Shown here piece after piece: positions 43,633 to 53,560 of a stretch of 64,000 nt of DNA. How positions within the stretch are numbered: position 1 is the first letter of the stretch; each line of letters begins with the position of its first letter. Both the position numbers and the translations under genes were made by a program. The notes beneath the pieces were generated by a model. It was not told the origin of the DNA. It worked only from the letters and a program-made list of their open reading frames with translations, and did no database searches. The DNA comes from an uncultured Flavobacteriales bacterium (GTDB lineage: Bacteria; Bacteroidota; Bacteroidia; Flavobacteriales_G; Salibacteraceae): assembly GCA_905479105.1 (NCBI GenBank), contig CAJQLE010000001.1, positions 233,628 to 297,627 of the forward strand. Direction: 5' to 3'.

Positions 43633-44118
43633 TTATGGTATTTGATTCAACATTATTTGAGCCTCATTCCTGAGCTCTTCATTATCTTTTTCACTATCTA
43701 AAAACGCTTCAAAGTGAGCTTTTGCCTCTGCAGAACGAGCTAAATTAAACTTAGCAAGACCAAGCCAATAATTCGATTCTGCAAATTCTGCATCTATGCT
43801 TTGAACTTTTTCAAAACGTTCAACAACTTTCTCCCACTGCCCTGTTTGAGCTGAAAACCTTCCCAAATTGAGCTGCGCTCTGAAATTAGAAGGATTCTCC
43901 TCTGCAATCTGTCTTAAAAACAGAATTCCTTGCATCGGTGCTTCACTGCCAATCATGGCCAGTGCTGAATCAATTTGATTCTCTACCGAGGGCGGTTCAT
44001 TATTCTCCGACATTTCTTCAGCCGAAGTCAACATACCTCCCGAGTGCCGAGGGGCAAAAAATAAAAGAACGATCAACACTAATGTCGCTCCTACAGTTAT
44101 GTAGTGTTGCTTTTTCAA
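43633..44118 (-). CDS. Membrane-anchored TPR protein (TTG start)
   Basis: The 161-aa product starts at TTG 44118 (MKKQHYITVGATLVLIVLLF), which gives a single N-terminal membrane anchor. No ATG would keep it. A low-complexity linker (residues about 35-50) precedes tetratricopeptide-type repeats: NFRAQLNLGRFSAQTGQWEK and SNYWLGLAKFNLARSAEAKA. It probably exposes a TPR scaffold outside the inner membrane. It lies 19 nt after HU and 4 nt before the bS22 gene. I do not know its partner. Confidence 0.8.
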   Translation of the reverse strand: MKKQHYITVGATLVLIVLLFFAPRHSGGMLTSAEEMSENNEPPSVENQIDSALAMIGSEAPMQGILFLRQIAEENPSNFRAQLNLGRFSAQTGQWEKVVERFEKVQSIDAEFAESNYWLGLAKFNLARSAEAKAHFEAFLDSEKDNEELRNEAQIMLNQIP

Positions 44119-44137
44119 GCTATTAAACGACTTTCAA

Positions 44138-44428
44138 TTACTTCACCTTCACATTCTTCTTCACCTTGTCAACAAATGTCTTTGCTGGCTTGAATGAAGG
44201 AATATTGTGTGCCGGGATAATTATGGTAGTGTTCTTAGAAATATTTCTTCCTGTCTTTTCAGCTCTCTCTTTTACGATAAAACTTCCAAAACCTCTCAGG
44301 TAAACATTCTCACCACGTGCAAGAGAATTCTTCACACTATTCATAAAAGCCTCTACCGTAGTTAAAACTTCCATCTTGTCTACACCTGTCTTATCCGCAA
44401 TCTCCGATACAATTTCAGCCTTCGTCAT
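44138..44428 (-). CDS. HU/IHF-family DNA-binding protein
   Basis: The 96-aa protein has the family layout: helical N terminus (MTKAEIVSEIADKTGVDKME), then NVYLRGFGSFIVKERAEKTG, the conserved beta-turn preceding the DNA-binding arm, and KTFVDKVKKNV at the end. It bends or coats DNA in the nucleoid. The -7 box TATCTTTG (44498-44491) with a TTTC at 18-nt spacing lies 62 nt upstream. It heads the operon that also encodes bS22 and RNase G. Confidence 0.93.
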   Translation of the reverse strand: MTKAEIVSEIADKTGVDKMEVLTTVEAFMNSVKNSLARGENVYLRGFGSFIVKERAEKTGRNISKNTTIIIPAHNIPSFKPAKTFVDKVKKNVKVK

Positions 44429-44490
44429 TTTTATTCCTAATTATAAACTTTTGATATTCAGTGAATTTACCTATTTCTAAAAACGGGCTG

Positions 44491-44520
44491 CAAAGATAGA
44501 ATCATTTTAATACTCCGAAA
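44491..44520 (-). promoter_or_regulatory. Promoter of the HU operon
   Basis: TTTC (44520-44517), an 18-nt spacer and TATCTTTG (44498-44491) on the minus strand. The -7 box is exact, the -33 box has one mismatch. The -33 half lies next to the oppositely oriented mutY promoter. Confidence 0.6.
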
Positions 44521-44533
44521 GCCATTCGAAAAG

Positions 44534-44541
44534 TATTTTCG
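44534..44541 (+). promoter_or_regulatory. Variant -7 box 4 nt before mutY
   Basis: TATTTTCG fits TAnnTTCG and is followed by CTGA and the ATG at 44546. Confidence 0.43.
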
Positions 44542-44545
44542 CTGA

Positions 44546-45604
44546 ATGATTGAAGTAATGCGCAATGAGCTTAGCAAATGGTATCAGAAGCATAAGCGCA
44601 CCCTTCCTTGGCGATCAGAGCCCCAACCATATTTTGTTTGGCTATCTGAAATAATACTCCAACAAACTCGTGTAGAACAAGGCCTTTCATATTTCAACAA
44701 ATTTGCCGAAGCTTATCCGAACATTGAAGGTTTAGCAAAAGCTGACCTTGATGAAGTGCTGAAATTGTGGCAAGGATTAGGCTACTACAGCCGAGCTCGC
44801 AATCTGCATTTTGCCGCAAACCAAGTGATGAATGAATTTGAAGGCAAGTTTCCTTCTACCTATGATGACATTCTAAAATTAAAAGGAGTGGGCTCCTACA
44901 CGGCCGCTGCCATTTCTTCCATCGCATATAATCAGCCTCATGCGGTTGTTGACGGCAACGTAATTCGAGTAATTACGAGGTTATTTGGAATTTCTGAGTC
45001 CGTCAACCAAAGCGCTACATTAAAGAAAATTCAAGCGTTGGCTGACGAACTGCTGAATGAATTGAATCCTTCAGAACACAATCAGGCAATGATGGAATTT
45101 GGAGCGCTGCAGTGCGTTCCTAAAAATCCAAATTGTGAAGTTTGTCCGTTAGCAATAGTGTGCCTTGCAAGAGCAAATGGAACTGTTTCCGGCATTCCAT
45201 TGAAAGACAAAAAAATTAAGAGAAGAGCTCGATACTTTCACTACATCATCGCAATAAACAACGGTAAAGTCATCATTTCTCAAAGAGGAACGAACGATAT
45301 TTGGGGAGGACTGTTTGAATTCCCCTTAATTGAAAATGATTCAGTTGATTTTCTAACTCCATCTCAGCTCGAATCTTCCTTCCCCATTTCCATCAAATCA
45401 CTTCTAAAAGTCCATTCTGAAAAAAAACATGTGTTGAGTCACCAAGACATCCACGCCAATTTTTATCATTTAGAAATTGATAATGTTAATGATGAAAAAT
45501 TAAATCTTGTTGCGTTGAGCGATCTTCATACGTTTGCCTTACCGAGATTAATTGATCGATATCTTGAAAATCATGACTTGATTTCAGGTGAAAACAGGCA
45601 TTAA
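44546..45604 (+). CDS. mutY: A/G-specific adenine DNA glycosylase
   Basis: MutY removes adenine mispaired with 8-oxoguanine. The 352-aa protein has SEIILQQTRVEQGLSYFNKF with the catalytic Glu, the helix-hairpin-helix LKGVGSYTAAAISS, VVDGNVIRVITR with the catalytic Asp, and the iron-sulfur ligands C-x6-C-x2-C-x5-C in CVPKNPNCEVCPLAIVC. The C-terminal third is the Nudix-like domain that recognises 8-oxoG. MIEV at 44546 or MRNEL at 44558 could be the start. The first fits the promoter geometry. It opens the conserved mutY-ssb-gldE-gldD cluster. Confidence 0.95.
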   Translation: MIEVMRNELSKWYQKHKRTLPWRSEPQPYFVWLSEIILQQTRVEQGLSYFNKFAEAYPNIEGLAKADLDEVLKLWQGLGYYSRARNLHFAANQVMNEFEGKFPSTYDDILKLKGVGSYTAAAISSIAYNQPHAVVDGNVIRVITRLFGISESVNQSATLKKIQALADELLNELNPSEHNQAMMEFGALQCVPKNPNCEVCPLAIVCLARANGTVSGIPLKDKKIKRRARYFHYIIAINNGKVIISQRGTNDIWGGLFEFPLIENDSVDFLTPSQLESSFPISIKSLLKVHSEKKHVLSHQDIHANFYHLEIDNVNDEKLNLVALSDLHTFALPRLIDRYLENHDLISGENRH

Positions 45605-45608
45605 TTTT

Positions 45609-45616
45609 TAAGTTTG
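45609..45616 (+). promoter_or_regulatory. -7 box upstream of ssb
   Basis: TAAGTTTG matches TAnnTTTG, 19 nt before the ssb ATG, inside the mutY-ssb gap. It may give ssb, gldE and gldD their own transcript. Confidence 0.45.
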
Positions 45617-45635
45617 TTTAAATAGAAGAAACGAT

Positions 45636-46097
45636 ATGGCTGGAAGTGTAAACAAAGTAATTCTGATTGGAAATTTAGGAGCAGATCCTGAAATTAGAAG
45701 TTTAACTAGCGGAGCAAAAGTTGCACGCATTAGAATTGCAACCTCGGAAACATACACCAACAAAGAAGGTGAGCGCATTACAAACACAGAATGGCATTCT
45801 GTGAATCTTTGGAGAGGTTTGGCAGATATCTCTGAGAAATATTTGACAAAAGGAAGCTCGGTTTATATTGAAGGTAGGCTTCGAACCAGAAGCTATGATG
45901 ATAAAGATGGCGTTACTCGTTATGTCACAGAAATAGAAGGTGATAACATGACCATGTTGGGTAGCAGAGGCGATTCAAACAATTCTGGAGGTTCCTCTAG
46001 TAACCAAAATGATCAAAGCGCTCCTGAGCCAAAAGCAAAGAAAGCTCAGCCGAAAGCTGCAGAAGCAAATGAAGATGAAGACGATCTTCCATTCTAA
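45636..46097 (+). CDS. ssb: Single-stranded DNA-binding protein
   Basis: SSB coats single-stranded DNA during replication and repair. The 153-aa protein has an OB fold at residues 1-105 (VNKVILIGNLGADPEIRSL, TEWHSVNLWRGLADISEKYL, GSSVYIEGRLRTRSY), a flexible linker rich in S, N, Q and K, and the acidic tip DEDDLPF that binds partner proteins. Length and layout are standard. The next gene, gldE, starts 15 nt downstream. Confidence 0.96.
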   Translation: MAGSVNKVILIGNLGADPEIRSLTSGAKVARIRIATSETYTNKEGERITNTEWHSVNLWRGLADISEKYLTKGSSVYIEGRLRTRSYDDKDGVTRYVTEIEGDNMTMLGSRGDSNNSGGSSSNQNDQSAPEPKAKKAQPKAAEANEDEDDLPF

Positions 46098-46112
46098 TTA
46101 AAAACCATTCCA

Positions 46113-47447
46113 TTGGACCCTGGCGAACCGCATTCGAGTATTTATTTAGACCTTCTTCTTCCATGGAACTTTAATGTTCTTATCGGCATATTTATAATGC
46201 TGATTCTTCTCTTACTTTCCGCGTTGATTAGCGGTTCTGAAGTGGCATATTATTCACTTTCACCCCAGGATAAAAAAACACTAGAAGAAGACACATCAAA
46301 GTCATCTCAGCGTGTTTTAGAGCTTTTTAAAAAGCCGAAAACACTCTTAGCTACTATTCTCATAGGTAATAACCTGGTGAACGTGGCGATCATTATTCTG
46401 TCTTCGCTTCTGATGAAAATGTTGTTCAATTTCGAGGGAAGTGAATTACTTGGCTTTATCATTCAAGTGGTCGCAGTAACGCTAATCATCTTAATGGTTG
46501 GTGAGATTTCTCCGAAAGTTTATGCTACTAAAAACGCAATGCGATTGGCGCTAATCATGGGCAGTGCATTGACTTTTATGAGTAAACTATTTTATCCTCT
46601 TGCACGGGTATTGGTCGTAGGAACTCGAAAAATAGATCAACGCGCCAAGGAGCAAAATGATTCTGGTAATTTTATTACAGCCGATGAGCTCAACCATGCG
46701 CTAGAACTCACTACAGATAATACAACAGGTGCTGACGAAAAACGTATTTTGAGCGGGATCGTAAAATTTGGATCAACGGAAGTAAGACAAGTAATGACCC
46801 CTAGAATTGACGTTATTTGTTTTGATACGAAAACCACCTACAAACAACTTCAAACCGAGATCGTTGAACATGGTTTTTCTAGAATTCCAATTTTCGAAGA
46901 TTCATTTGATAATGTAGTGGGTATACTTTACGTCAAAGATTTACTCAACCACCTGCATGCGCCTGATGATTTTGATTGGAAACCTCTATTAAGAAATCCT
47001 TCGTTCGTAACTGAAAACAAAAAACTAGATGATCTGCTTCGAGAATTTCAAGACGACAAAAATCATATGGCTGTGGTTGTCGATGAATATGGTGGCAGTT
47101 CAGGAGTAATATCACTTGAAGATATCATTGAAGAAATAGTAGGCGAAATAAGCGATGAGTTTGATGATGAAGAATTGATTTACACAAAGATTGACGAGAA
47201 CAATTATGTTTTCGAGGGAAAAGCAGCCTTGATTGATGTGTATCGCGTGTTAGACATCACAGGTGAAAAATTCGAAGCTGCAAAAGGTGATAGTGATAGT
47301 TTGGCCGGTTTTATCTTGGAATTAACAGGAAAGATTCCTCAAAAAAATGAGCGTATTAGATTTGAGCATTACCTGTTTACCATTGAAGCTGCGGACAAGA
47401 GGCGAGTAAAACGCGTTAAGGTTACCATTCAGGAGGAAAGCAAATGA
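46113..47447 (+). CDS. gldE: Gliding motility-associated protein GldE (CNNM/CBS transporter-like, TTG start)
   Basis: GldE is a membrane protein of the CNNM/HlyC-CorC type that works with GldD in Bacteroidota. The 444-aa protein has three membrane segments in the first 150 residues (with SGSEVAYYSLSPQDKKTLEE typical of CNNM domains), two CBS domains (TEVRQVMTPRIDVICFDTKT and MAVVVDEYGGSSGVISLEDI with EEIVGEISDEFD), and a C-terminal CorC-type domain. It starts with TTG at 46113, the only codon that gives the expected N terminus. It overlaps gldD by 4 nt. Confidence 0.92.
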   Translation: MDPGEPHSSIYLDLLLPWNFNVLIGIFIMLILLLLSALISGSEVAYYSLSPQDKKTLEEDTSKSSQRVLELFKKPKTLLATILIGNNLVNVAIIILSSLLMKMLFNFEGSELLGFIIQVVAVTLIILMVGEISPKVYATKNAMRLALIMGSALTFMSKLFYPLARVLVVGTRKIDQRAKEQNDSGNFITADELNHALELTTDNTTGADEKRILSGIVKFGSTEVRQVMTPRIDVICFDTKTTYKQLQTEIVEHGFSRIPIFEDSFDNVVGILYVKDLLNHLHAPDDFDWKPLLRNPSFVTENKKLDDLLREFQDDKNHMAVVVDEYGGSSGVISLEDIIEEIVGEISDEFDDEELIYTKIDENNYVFEGKAALIDVYRVLDITGEKFEAAKGDSDSLAGFILELTGKIPQKNERIRFEHYLFTIEAADKRRVKRVKVTIQEESK

Positions 47448-48031
47448 AATGGACCTTCCCTCTTATAATGTTGTGCTTGATGCTTTCGTCATGCGATGAG
47501 GACTTCGCACCCAAGCCGAAGGCATATGCCCGCATTGATTTACCAGAGCCTATATATCAACAAACCGAAGGAGAAAATTGGAATTGCCCGTATTCGTTCG
47601 AATTCTCAACGCAAAGTTTTATAACCCTAGAACCGAGGTATCAGGACAGCACTTGCTGGTATAATTTGTATTATCCAAAATATAGGGCAACCGTGCACTT
47701 AACATATTCGGACATTAACGACAATTTGACTAAGCACATCGAGGAAAGCAGAAAACTGGCCATGAACCATATTGGAAAGGCTTCGCAAATTCAAGAAATT
47801 CTCATAGAAAACGATCGAGATCGTGTTTATGGACTGGTATATGATTTTGCTGGAGAAACTGCTTCTGATATGCAGTTTTTTTTGACCGACAGCAACGCTC
47901 ATTTTTTGAGAGGAGCACTCTATTTCAATGTTTCCCCAAATAAGGACAGCTTAGCGCCTGTAATCTCCTATATAAAGAAAGACATTCAGCATCTAGTTGG
48001 AAGTCTTAGCTGGCAGCAAAGCGATAGCTAG
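47444..48031 (+). CDS. gldD: Gliding motility lipoprotein GldD
   Basis: GldD is a lipoprotein needed for gliding and T9SS function in flavobacteria. The 195-aa product has a signal with lipobox LSSC (Cys17) and the conserved PKPKAYARIDLPEPIYQQ motif, followed by CPYSFEFSTQSFI and NLYYPKYRATVHLTYSDIND. It overlaps gldE at ATGA, and its last 26 nt overlap the 3' end of the convergent ctaA. Confidence 0.93.
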   Translation: MKWTFPLIMLCLMLSSCDEDFAPKPKAYARIDLPEPIYQQTEGENWNCPYSFEFSTQSFITLEPRYQDSTCWYNLYYPKYRATVHLTYSDINDNLTKHIEESRKLAMNHIGKASQIQEILIENDRDRVYGLVYDFAGETASDMQFFLTDSNAHFLRGALYFNVSPNKDSLAPVISYIKKDIQHLVGSLSWQQSDS

Positions 48032-49034
48032 CCGAGTGTATAAACTTAACATGCGTTAGTAATACGATCAGGGCAAACACTTGGTGGATTACACCCATGT
48101 AAATCGGCACTTCCATCAAAAGCGTTGCCACTCCCAAACCAAACTGAGTATAAACAGTCAATGTTGCCAACCTAGCGCTTTTCTGAAGATTACCGCTCCA
48201 CTGAGAGCTGCGATAAAAAATCCAAGTTGAATATGCAACTACAATAAGTCCCAATGTTCTATGTATGAACTGAACTCCTGATCGACCGTTAATAAAATTC
48301 TGTAGGAAGGGTTCTAAGGCGGTCGCAGCTGGAGCAATAATATCACCATCCATTAATGGCCACGTATTGTGCATCCATCCTGCTCGCAGTCCAGCCACAA
48401 AAGCACCATAAACTATTTGAAGAAATAGAAGCCCCGTCATTAGGAGTACTGTTTTTCGAAATGGAGAAACCAATGTCTTCTCTTCTTGAAGATTCTTGTA
48501 ACGAAGAGCGACCCAATAAATATAACTGCAAGCGATGAAGGCTGTGGACAAATGTGCTGCCAATCTAAAATGACTCACGCGAGGAACATCTACCAATCCG
48601 CTTTTTACCATAAACCAACCCAAAAATGCCTGAAATGCGCCTAATCCCAGGATGATAAAAAAGTTCTTATACATTGATCTTGGGATCCATTTCTTAGCAA
48701 GAAAAAAGATGAAGGGGAAAATAAAGACCAATCCAATCAGCCTTCCAAACATGCGATGGATGTATTCCCACCAGTAAATAGACTTGAACTCCTCTACCTC
48801 AAAATGAGCATGCACTTCTTTATATTCTGGTGACTGCTGATATTTTGCAAACTCAGCGACCCAAGCTTCCTGAGACGTTGGTGGTAAGGAACCTGAAAAA
48901 CTCCAATGGGTCATTGAAAGGCCTGAATGCGTGAGCCTCGTAACTCCGCCTATCACAACCATTGCAAGAACCATTGTGATGCCCAAATACAACCAATAGA
49001 TAACTAATTTCTTAGGTGCGAATTGCTCTTCCAT
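48006..49034 (-). CDS. ctaA: Heme A synthase (COX15/CtaA)
   Basis: CtaA oxidises heme O to heme A for terminal oxidases. The 342-aa protein has about eight membrane segments and the conserved blocks GGVTRLTHSGLSMTHW, EYIHRMFGRLIGLVF with a heme-ligand His, WFMVKSGL with RVSHFRLAAHLSTAF, AGLRAGWMHNTWPLMDGDII and QFIHRTLGLIVV. The pattern fits the alpha-proteobacterial/mitochondrial type 2 enzymes. It overlaps gldD at its 3' end. It indicates an aa3- or caa3-type oxidase and hence aerobic respiration. Confidence 0.92.
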   Translation of the reverse strand: MEEQFAPKKLVIYWLYLGITMVLAMVVIGGVTRLTHSGLSMTHWSFSGSLPPTSQEAWVAEFAKYQQSPEYKEVHAHFEVEEFKSIYWWEYIHRMFGRLIGLVFIFPFIFFLAKKWIPRSMYKNFFIILGLGAFQAFLGWFMVKSGLVDVPRVSHFRLAAHLSTAFIACSYIYWVALRYKNLQEEKTLVSPFRKTVLLMTGLLFLQIVYGAFVAGLRAGWMHNTWPLMDGDIIAPAATALEPFLQNFINGRSGVQFIHRTLGLIVVAYSTWIFYRSSQWSGNLQKSARLATLTVYTQFGLGVATLLMEVPIYMGVIHQVFALIVLLTHVKFIHSASYRFAAS

Positions 49035-49077
49035 TCAATAGAATTTTATAGATATAACAAGGTTATAGTGAAATTGC

Positions 49078-49332
49078 TCAGAAAATAAAACGCAAAGCGT
49101 CAAATACATTTGGAAACTTAAATGTACCCTCCTCATGCTGAGTGCTTTTATCTTTTCGTCTTTGGATGTTTTTTTCAGCTATCGCCAAAATTTCCTCTGA
49201 ATTCATCTCAGCAAGATCAACTTGAGCTGAAGATTTTGAGGACAATGAAAGATCATTCTCAGAGCGCGTGGCTGATAATAACAGCAGCACGAAAGACGCA
49301 ACGAAAATAAATTTTGAGAATGGTGTTTTCAT
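49078..49332 (-). CDS. Small secreted protein of unknown function (84 aa)
   Basis: The product starts MKTPFSKFIFVASFVLLLLS and seems to have a signal peptide or membrane anchor, followed by a polar stretch and a helix (VDLAEMNSEEILAIAEKNIQ). I recognise no family. The variant -7 box TACATTCG (49348-49341) lies 8 nt before the ATG. It is divergent from tatC. Coding status rests on the signal sequence and promoter only. Confidence 0.55.
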   Translation of the reverse strand: MKTPFSKFIFVASFVLLLLSATRSENDLSLSSKSSAQVDLAEMNSEEILAIAEKNIQRRKDKSTQHEEGTFKFPNVFDALRFIF

Positions 49333-49340
49333 TTCAATTA

Positions 49341-49348
49341 CGAATGTA
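49341..49348 (-). promoter_or_regulatory. Variant -7 box of the 84-aa gene
   Basis: TACATTCG on the minus strand fits TAnnTTCG, 8 nt before the ATG at 49332. Confidence 0.35.
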
Positions 49349-49401
49349 GTTTTTTTCTAAAAGAATACGCATAAAAAGCTGAGCTAGAGCGAATCTCAAG
49401 T

Positions 49402-49409
49402 TATCTTTG
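49402..49409 (+). promoter_or_regulatory. -7 box of tatC
   Basis: TATCTTTG matches TAnnTTTG. Eight nucleotides separate it from the ATG at 49418, giving a leader of only a few bases. Confidence 0.55.
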
Positions 49410-49417
49410 GCCGCTCT

Positions 49418-50263
49418 ATGGAGCAGGACAAACAAATCGGAACCACTGAAGAAGCGGAAATGTCATTTCTCGATCATCTCGAGATACTCAGATGGCATTT
49501 AATAAGGTCAGTCACAGTAATTATGCTTGCATCAATTGGCGCCTTCGTTTTTAAAGGCTTCATCTTTGACGTAATCATCTTTGGCCCAAAACAGCCTGAT
49601 TTTATTACCTATCAATTCCTGTGTTCCTTCTCCAAAACGATGAGTGAATTGGTTCCGGCCATGTTTCCAAATGATGCTATTTGTATAGGTCAAAACTTAC
49701 CAAACTTGGTAAACTTGACCATGGCAGGGCAATTTTCGGCTCACATTATAACATCCCTTGTCGCTGGAGTCATCATTGCCTTTCCATACATCTTGTGGGA
49801 GGTATGGCGTTTTATCAAGCCAGGCCTTCAAAATAAGGAACGAAACATGGCTCGAGGCTTTGTTGCCTCTGCCTCATTTCTATTTTTCTGTGGAGTCGCT
49901 TTTGGATACTTCGTCATTTCTCCTCTATCGATAAACTTCTTTTTAAATTATCAAGTAAGTGATGAGGTATTAAACAGCCCAACACTTTCAACGTACATAT
50001 CCCTCATAACCTCGGTAGTGATCGCGTGTGGCGCAGTGTTTGAATTACCTATAGTTGTCTATTTTCTTACAAAAGCAGGACTATTGACACCTCAAATTTT
50101 AAAAGCATTTAGAAGACACGCAATGGTAGGCGCGTTATTACTTTCGGCCGTAATCACACCACCAGATGTATTCAGTCAAATTTTGGTTTCTATTCCTATC
50201 ATGATTCTTTATGAACTTAGTATTAGAATATCGCGTATTGTGACCAAGAAAGATGCTGCTTAA
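49418..50263 (+). CDS. tatC: Sec-independent translocase protein TatC
   Basis: TatC is the receptor for twin-arginine signal peptides. The 281-aa protein starts near SFLDHLEILRWHLIRSVTVI, with the conserved L-x-x-L-E-x-x-R-x-x-L pattern, has about six membrane segments, the block LWEVWRFIKPGLQNKERNMA and AVITPPDVFSQILVSIPIMI near the end, all typical of the family. No tatA or tatB is adjacent. The next gene starts 3 nt after the stop. Confidence 0.95.
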   Translation: MEQDKQIGTTEEAEMSFLDHLEILRWHLIRSVTVIMLASIGAFVFKGFIFDVIIFGPKQPDFITYQFLCSFSKTMSELVPAMFPNDAICIGQNLPNLVNLTMAGQFSAHIITSLVAGVIIAFPYILWEVWRFIKPGLQNKERNMARGFVASASFLFFCGVAFGYFVISPLSINFFLNYQVSDEVLNSPTLSTYISLITSVVIACGAVFELPIVVYFLTKAGLLTPQILKAFRRHAMVGALLLSAVITPPDVFSQILVSIPIMILYELSIRISRIVTKKDAA

Positions 50264-50265
50264 AC

Positions 50266-52776
50266 TTGCATAGACTAAACCTTATTCCATTGAAATTTTC
50301 ACCGATTTCTAATCTTAGAATTGGACTCATCACATTGCTTTTTTGTGCACTTGGGCAAGTTGCTCTTGCGCAAAAAACAATAGTCACTGGCAAGGTGATA
50401 GATGCGGAGACAGAAGAACCATTGCCCTACGTAAACGTGTTTTTTAAAGGAAGTAAGATTGGAACTACCAGTGACATTAATGGGTATTACCGCATAGAAA
50501 CATACTACGCCACTGATTCACTTCAGGCTTCTATGATAGGCTTCCGAACACTGTCCAAAAAAGTGAAGAGAGACTTGGCGCAAGTAATAGATTTTGAATT
50601 ATCAATATCAGGAATTAGTCTAGGCGAGGTAACTATTGTCGGAGACAAAAAAGAGAAAGATCCAGCGGTTGAAATCATGAAAAAAGTGGTTCGCAATAAA
50701 TCTGCGAACAATAAGGAAAAGTTAGAGGCGTATGAATATTCGGTCTACAATAAGATTGAATTTGACATGAATAATATTGACGAATCCTTCACCAATCGAA
50801 GAGTGATGAAGCCCTTTCAATTCGTCTTTGAAAACATAGATTCAACATCAGAGGAAAAACCATTCTTACCTATTTTTTTGACAGAATCTGTATCCCGGTA
50901 TTACTTTGTAAAAAACCCAAAAAGCAGCAAAGAAATAATTGAAGCCACGAAGGTCGCAGGGGTTAAAAATGAAAGTGTTAGTCAATTTTTAGGCGACATG
51001 TATCAAAGTACAAATGTCTATGAAAACTACATTTCAGCATTTGGGAAAAGCTTTGTGAGTCCACTTGCAGACTTAGGAATGCTTAGCTACAAATACTACT
51101 TATTAGATAGTGCTGTACTTGATTCAAAATACAAGTGCTTTAAAATCGCTTTCATTCCACGCAGAAAAGGAGAATTGACTTTTGAAGGAGAAATGTGGGT
51201 ACACGATACCACATTCGCTGTAAAGCAGATAGAGGCTACCATAGGCCAAGACGCAAATATCAACTGGATTTCAGGGTTTAAAGTCTATCACGAATATGAC
51301 CAAGTTGAACCAGAAGTTTGGATGCTTACCAAGGAACAAGTTGTAGTGGATTTTGCGGTTGCTGAGAAATCCGTTGGCTTTTATGGGCGGAAAAAGACTG
51401 TCTATTCTGATTTTAAAATTAATGAGCCCAAAGATCTATCCTTCTTTAATCCTTTCACCAATATTGAGGTTGGAGAAGGAGTCAACGACTATGATCAAGA
51501 ATATTGGGATTTAAAACGGCCTGACTCCTTGAGCGCTTCTGAATCCAGTGTATATAAAATGGTGGATACGATTCAAAATATCCCTGCTTTTAGGACTTAC
51601 GTAGACATTATTACACTGTTTGTGACTGGATATAAAGAATACAAGTACATAGACCTTGGTCCCTACTTTACATTCATAAGCTTTAATCAAATTGAAGGGT
51701 TGCGTCTGCGTGCCGGAGGAAAAACCAACGCAGGTTTCAGCACAAAAATTGAATTTAGCGGCTATGCTGCCTATGGTTTAAAAGATCAACGCTTAAAATA
51801 TAAGATTGGGTCACGCATTTTCCTTTCAAAGCAGCCTAGGCAAATACTCAGTTTAAATCATGTAAAAGACCTAGAGCAATTGGGTCAAAGCGCTAATGCA
51901 TGGCAAACTGATAACATTCTAACTTCAGTATTCAGAAGAACACCCAACAACCAACTTAATGCATTTGAAGAATATAAAGTGGGCTATGAAATAGAGTTCT
52001 TTCCAGGCTTAAGTTCCAGTATACATTTCAATAGACGAGACTTATGGTCGGTTGGATCTATACCATTTGAGAAGTATGATAATGACGGAAATCTACAAAA
52101 TGTTAATCGAATTAGCACATCAGAAGTTAGGTTTAGTACACGGATTGCCATCGATGAAAAGTTCATAAATGGTGAATTAGATCGCATCAGTCTTGGAACC
52201 AAGTATCCCATAATCAGAGCTGATGCGGCCTTTGGCATCAAGGGGTTTTTAGGTGGTGATTATGAATACCAAAAAGCTTCAATTACTATTCAAGACCGCA
52301 TTGCTTTCAATCCGCTAGGACAGAGTGATTTTACATTAGAATTTGGTAGAATATGGGGTAGACTTCCTTTTCCACTTTTGCAGTTGTACCCTGGCAACGA
52401 AACTTATTTTTATGATGCTTACGCGTTCAATTTGATGAATTTCTACGAATTCATTGGTGATCAATGGGCTAGTCTTTTTTGGGTCCATCATTTTAACGGG
52501 CTTCTATTCAATAAAGTCCCCGTTTTCAGGAAACTCAAGTGGAGAGAAGTAGCATCTTTAAGAGCTGCCGTTGGCTCCTTTTCAAATAAGCACGCTTCTG
52601 AATTAGAATTACCGCAAGGACTTTTCACTCTAAACAAGCCCTATGCAGAGGTTGGAGTTGGAATTGAAAATATTTTAAAGATTTTTAGGGTTGATGCTCT
52701 TTGGAGATTATCATATTTGAACAATCCTGACGTTGTGCCTTTTGGTGTGCGAGTAACCTTTCAAATCGAATTTTAA
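50266..52776 (+). CDS. DUF5686 outer-membrane protein with CarboxypepD_reg-like N terminus (TTG start)
   Basis: The start is TTG, either at 50266 or at 50290 ([20 protein letters not shown]). Both keep a signal peptide ending near ALAQ. Residues about 37-120 form a carboxypeptidase-regulatory-like domain ([32 protein letters not shown]), as in TonB-dependent receptors. The rest matches the DUF5686 layout and ends with amphipathic strands and [11 protein letters not shown], a typical outer-membrane barrel end with terminal Phe. The function is unknown. It lies between tatC and lptB and may be co-transcribed with both. Confidence 0.85.
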   Translation: MHRLNLIPLKFSPISNLRIGLITLLFCALGQVALAQKTIVTGKVIDAETEEPLPYVNVFFKGSKIGTTSDINGYYRIETYYATDSLQASMIGFRTLSKKVKRDLAQVIDFELSISGISLGEVTIVGDKKEKDPAVEIMKKVVRNKSANNKEKLEAYEYSVYNKIEFDMNNIDESFTNRRVMKPFQFVFENIDSTSEEKPFLPIFLTESVSRYYFVKNPKSSKEIIEATKVAGVKNESVSQFLGDMYQSTNVYENYISAFGKSFVSPLADLGMLSYKYYLLDSAVLDSKYKCFKIAFIPRRKGELTFEGEMWVHDTTFAVKQIEATIGQDANINWISGFKVYHEYDQVEPEVWMLTKEQVVVDFAVAEKSVGFYGRKKTVYSDFKINEPKDLSFFNPFTNIEVGEGVNDYDQEYWDLKRPDSLSASESSVYKMVDTIQNIPAFRTYVDIITLFVTGYKEYKYIDLGPYFTFISFNQIEGLRLRAGGKTNAGFSTKIEFSGYAAYGLKDQRLKYKIGSRIFLSKQPRQILSLNHVKDLEQLGQSANAWQTDNILTSVFRRTPNNQLNAFEEYKVGYEIEFFPGLSSSIHFNRRDLWSVGSIPFEKYDNDGNLQNVNRISTSEVRFSTRIAIDEKFINGELDRISLGTKYPIIRADAAFGIKGFLGGDYEYQKASITIQDRIAFNPLGQSDFTLEFGRIWGRLPFPLLQLYPGNETYFYDAYAFNLMNFYEFIGDQWASLFWVHHFNGLLFNKVPVFRKLKWREVASLRAAVGSFSNKHASELELPQGLFTLNKPYAEVGVGIENILKIFRVDALWRLSYLNNPDVVPFGVRVTFQIEF

Positions 52777-52780
52777 TTTC

Positions 52781-53560
52781 ATGAAATTAAGCGCAGAAAA
52801 TCTAGTAAAGAAATACAAAAGCCGCACTGTGGTTAAAGGTGTTTCCGTTGAAGTAGAGCAAGGAGAAATAGTTGGCCTCCTAGGTCCAAATGGAGCTGGA
52901 AAAACTACTTCATTCTATATGATAGTTGGGTTGATTAAACCAAACGAAGGACACATTTACCTTGATGGAAAAGACATCACAAGTTTACCAATGTATAAGC
53001 GGGCCCAACAAGGCGTAGGTTATCTACCTCAAGAAGCTTCAATTTTTAGAAAACTGAGCGTTGAAGACAACTTGAAGGCTGTACTAGAAATGCGGAAGGG
53101 AATGTCTAAAGCTGATCAAAAAGAAAAGCTAGAATCATTATTGGATGAATTTGGATTACAGCGTGTTCGCAAAAACCGAGGCGACTTGCTTTCTGGTGGT
53201 GAACGGAGAAGAACCGAAATAGCACGAGCGCTTGCCTCTGATCCAAAATTCATCTTACTTGACGAACCTTTTGCTGGAGTTGATCCGATTGCTGTTGAAG
53301 ACATTCAATCTATTGTAGCGACACTGAAGGATAAGAATATCGGAATACTTATTACAGACCATAACGTTCAAGAAACGCTTTCCATTACGGATCGGGCTTA
53401 TCTTCTCTTTGAGGGAAATATACTCAAAGCAGGCTCGGCTGAAGATCTTGCAAATGATGAACAGGTAAAACAGGTTTACCTAGGGCAAAACTTCGAACTA
53501 AAAAAATCCGTTATAAAAAAGGGTAATAGCGATCAGGCTTCAACCAACTCAAAAGAGTAG
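52781..53560 (+). CDS. lptB: LPS export ABC transporter ATP-binding protein LptB
   Basis: LptB powers lipopolysaccharide extraction from the inner membrane with LptFG. The 259-aa ATPase has Walker [17 protein letters not shown] (residues 35-50), the LptB-type segment [20 protein letters not shown], signature [16 protein letters not shown], Walker [13 protein letters not shown] and [20 protein letters not shown] polar tail of about 25 residues ([14 protein letters not shown]) follows the family core, and its last 28 nt overlap the convergent pssA-purS gene. Confidence 0.94.
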   Translation: MKLSAENLVKKYKSRTVVKGVSVEVEQGEIVGLLGPNGAGKTTSFYMIVGLIKPNEGHIYLDGKDITSLPMYKRAQQGVGYLPQEASIFRKLSVEDNLKAVLEMRKGMSKADQKEKLESLLDEFGLQRVRKNRGDLLSGGERRRTEIARALASDPKFILLDEPFAGVDPIAVEDIQSIVATLKDKNIGILITDHNVQETLSITDRAYLLFEGNILKAGSAEDLANDEQVKQVYLGQNFELKKSVIKKGNSDQASTNSKE

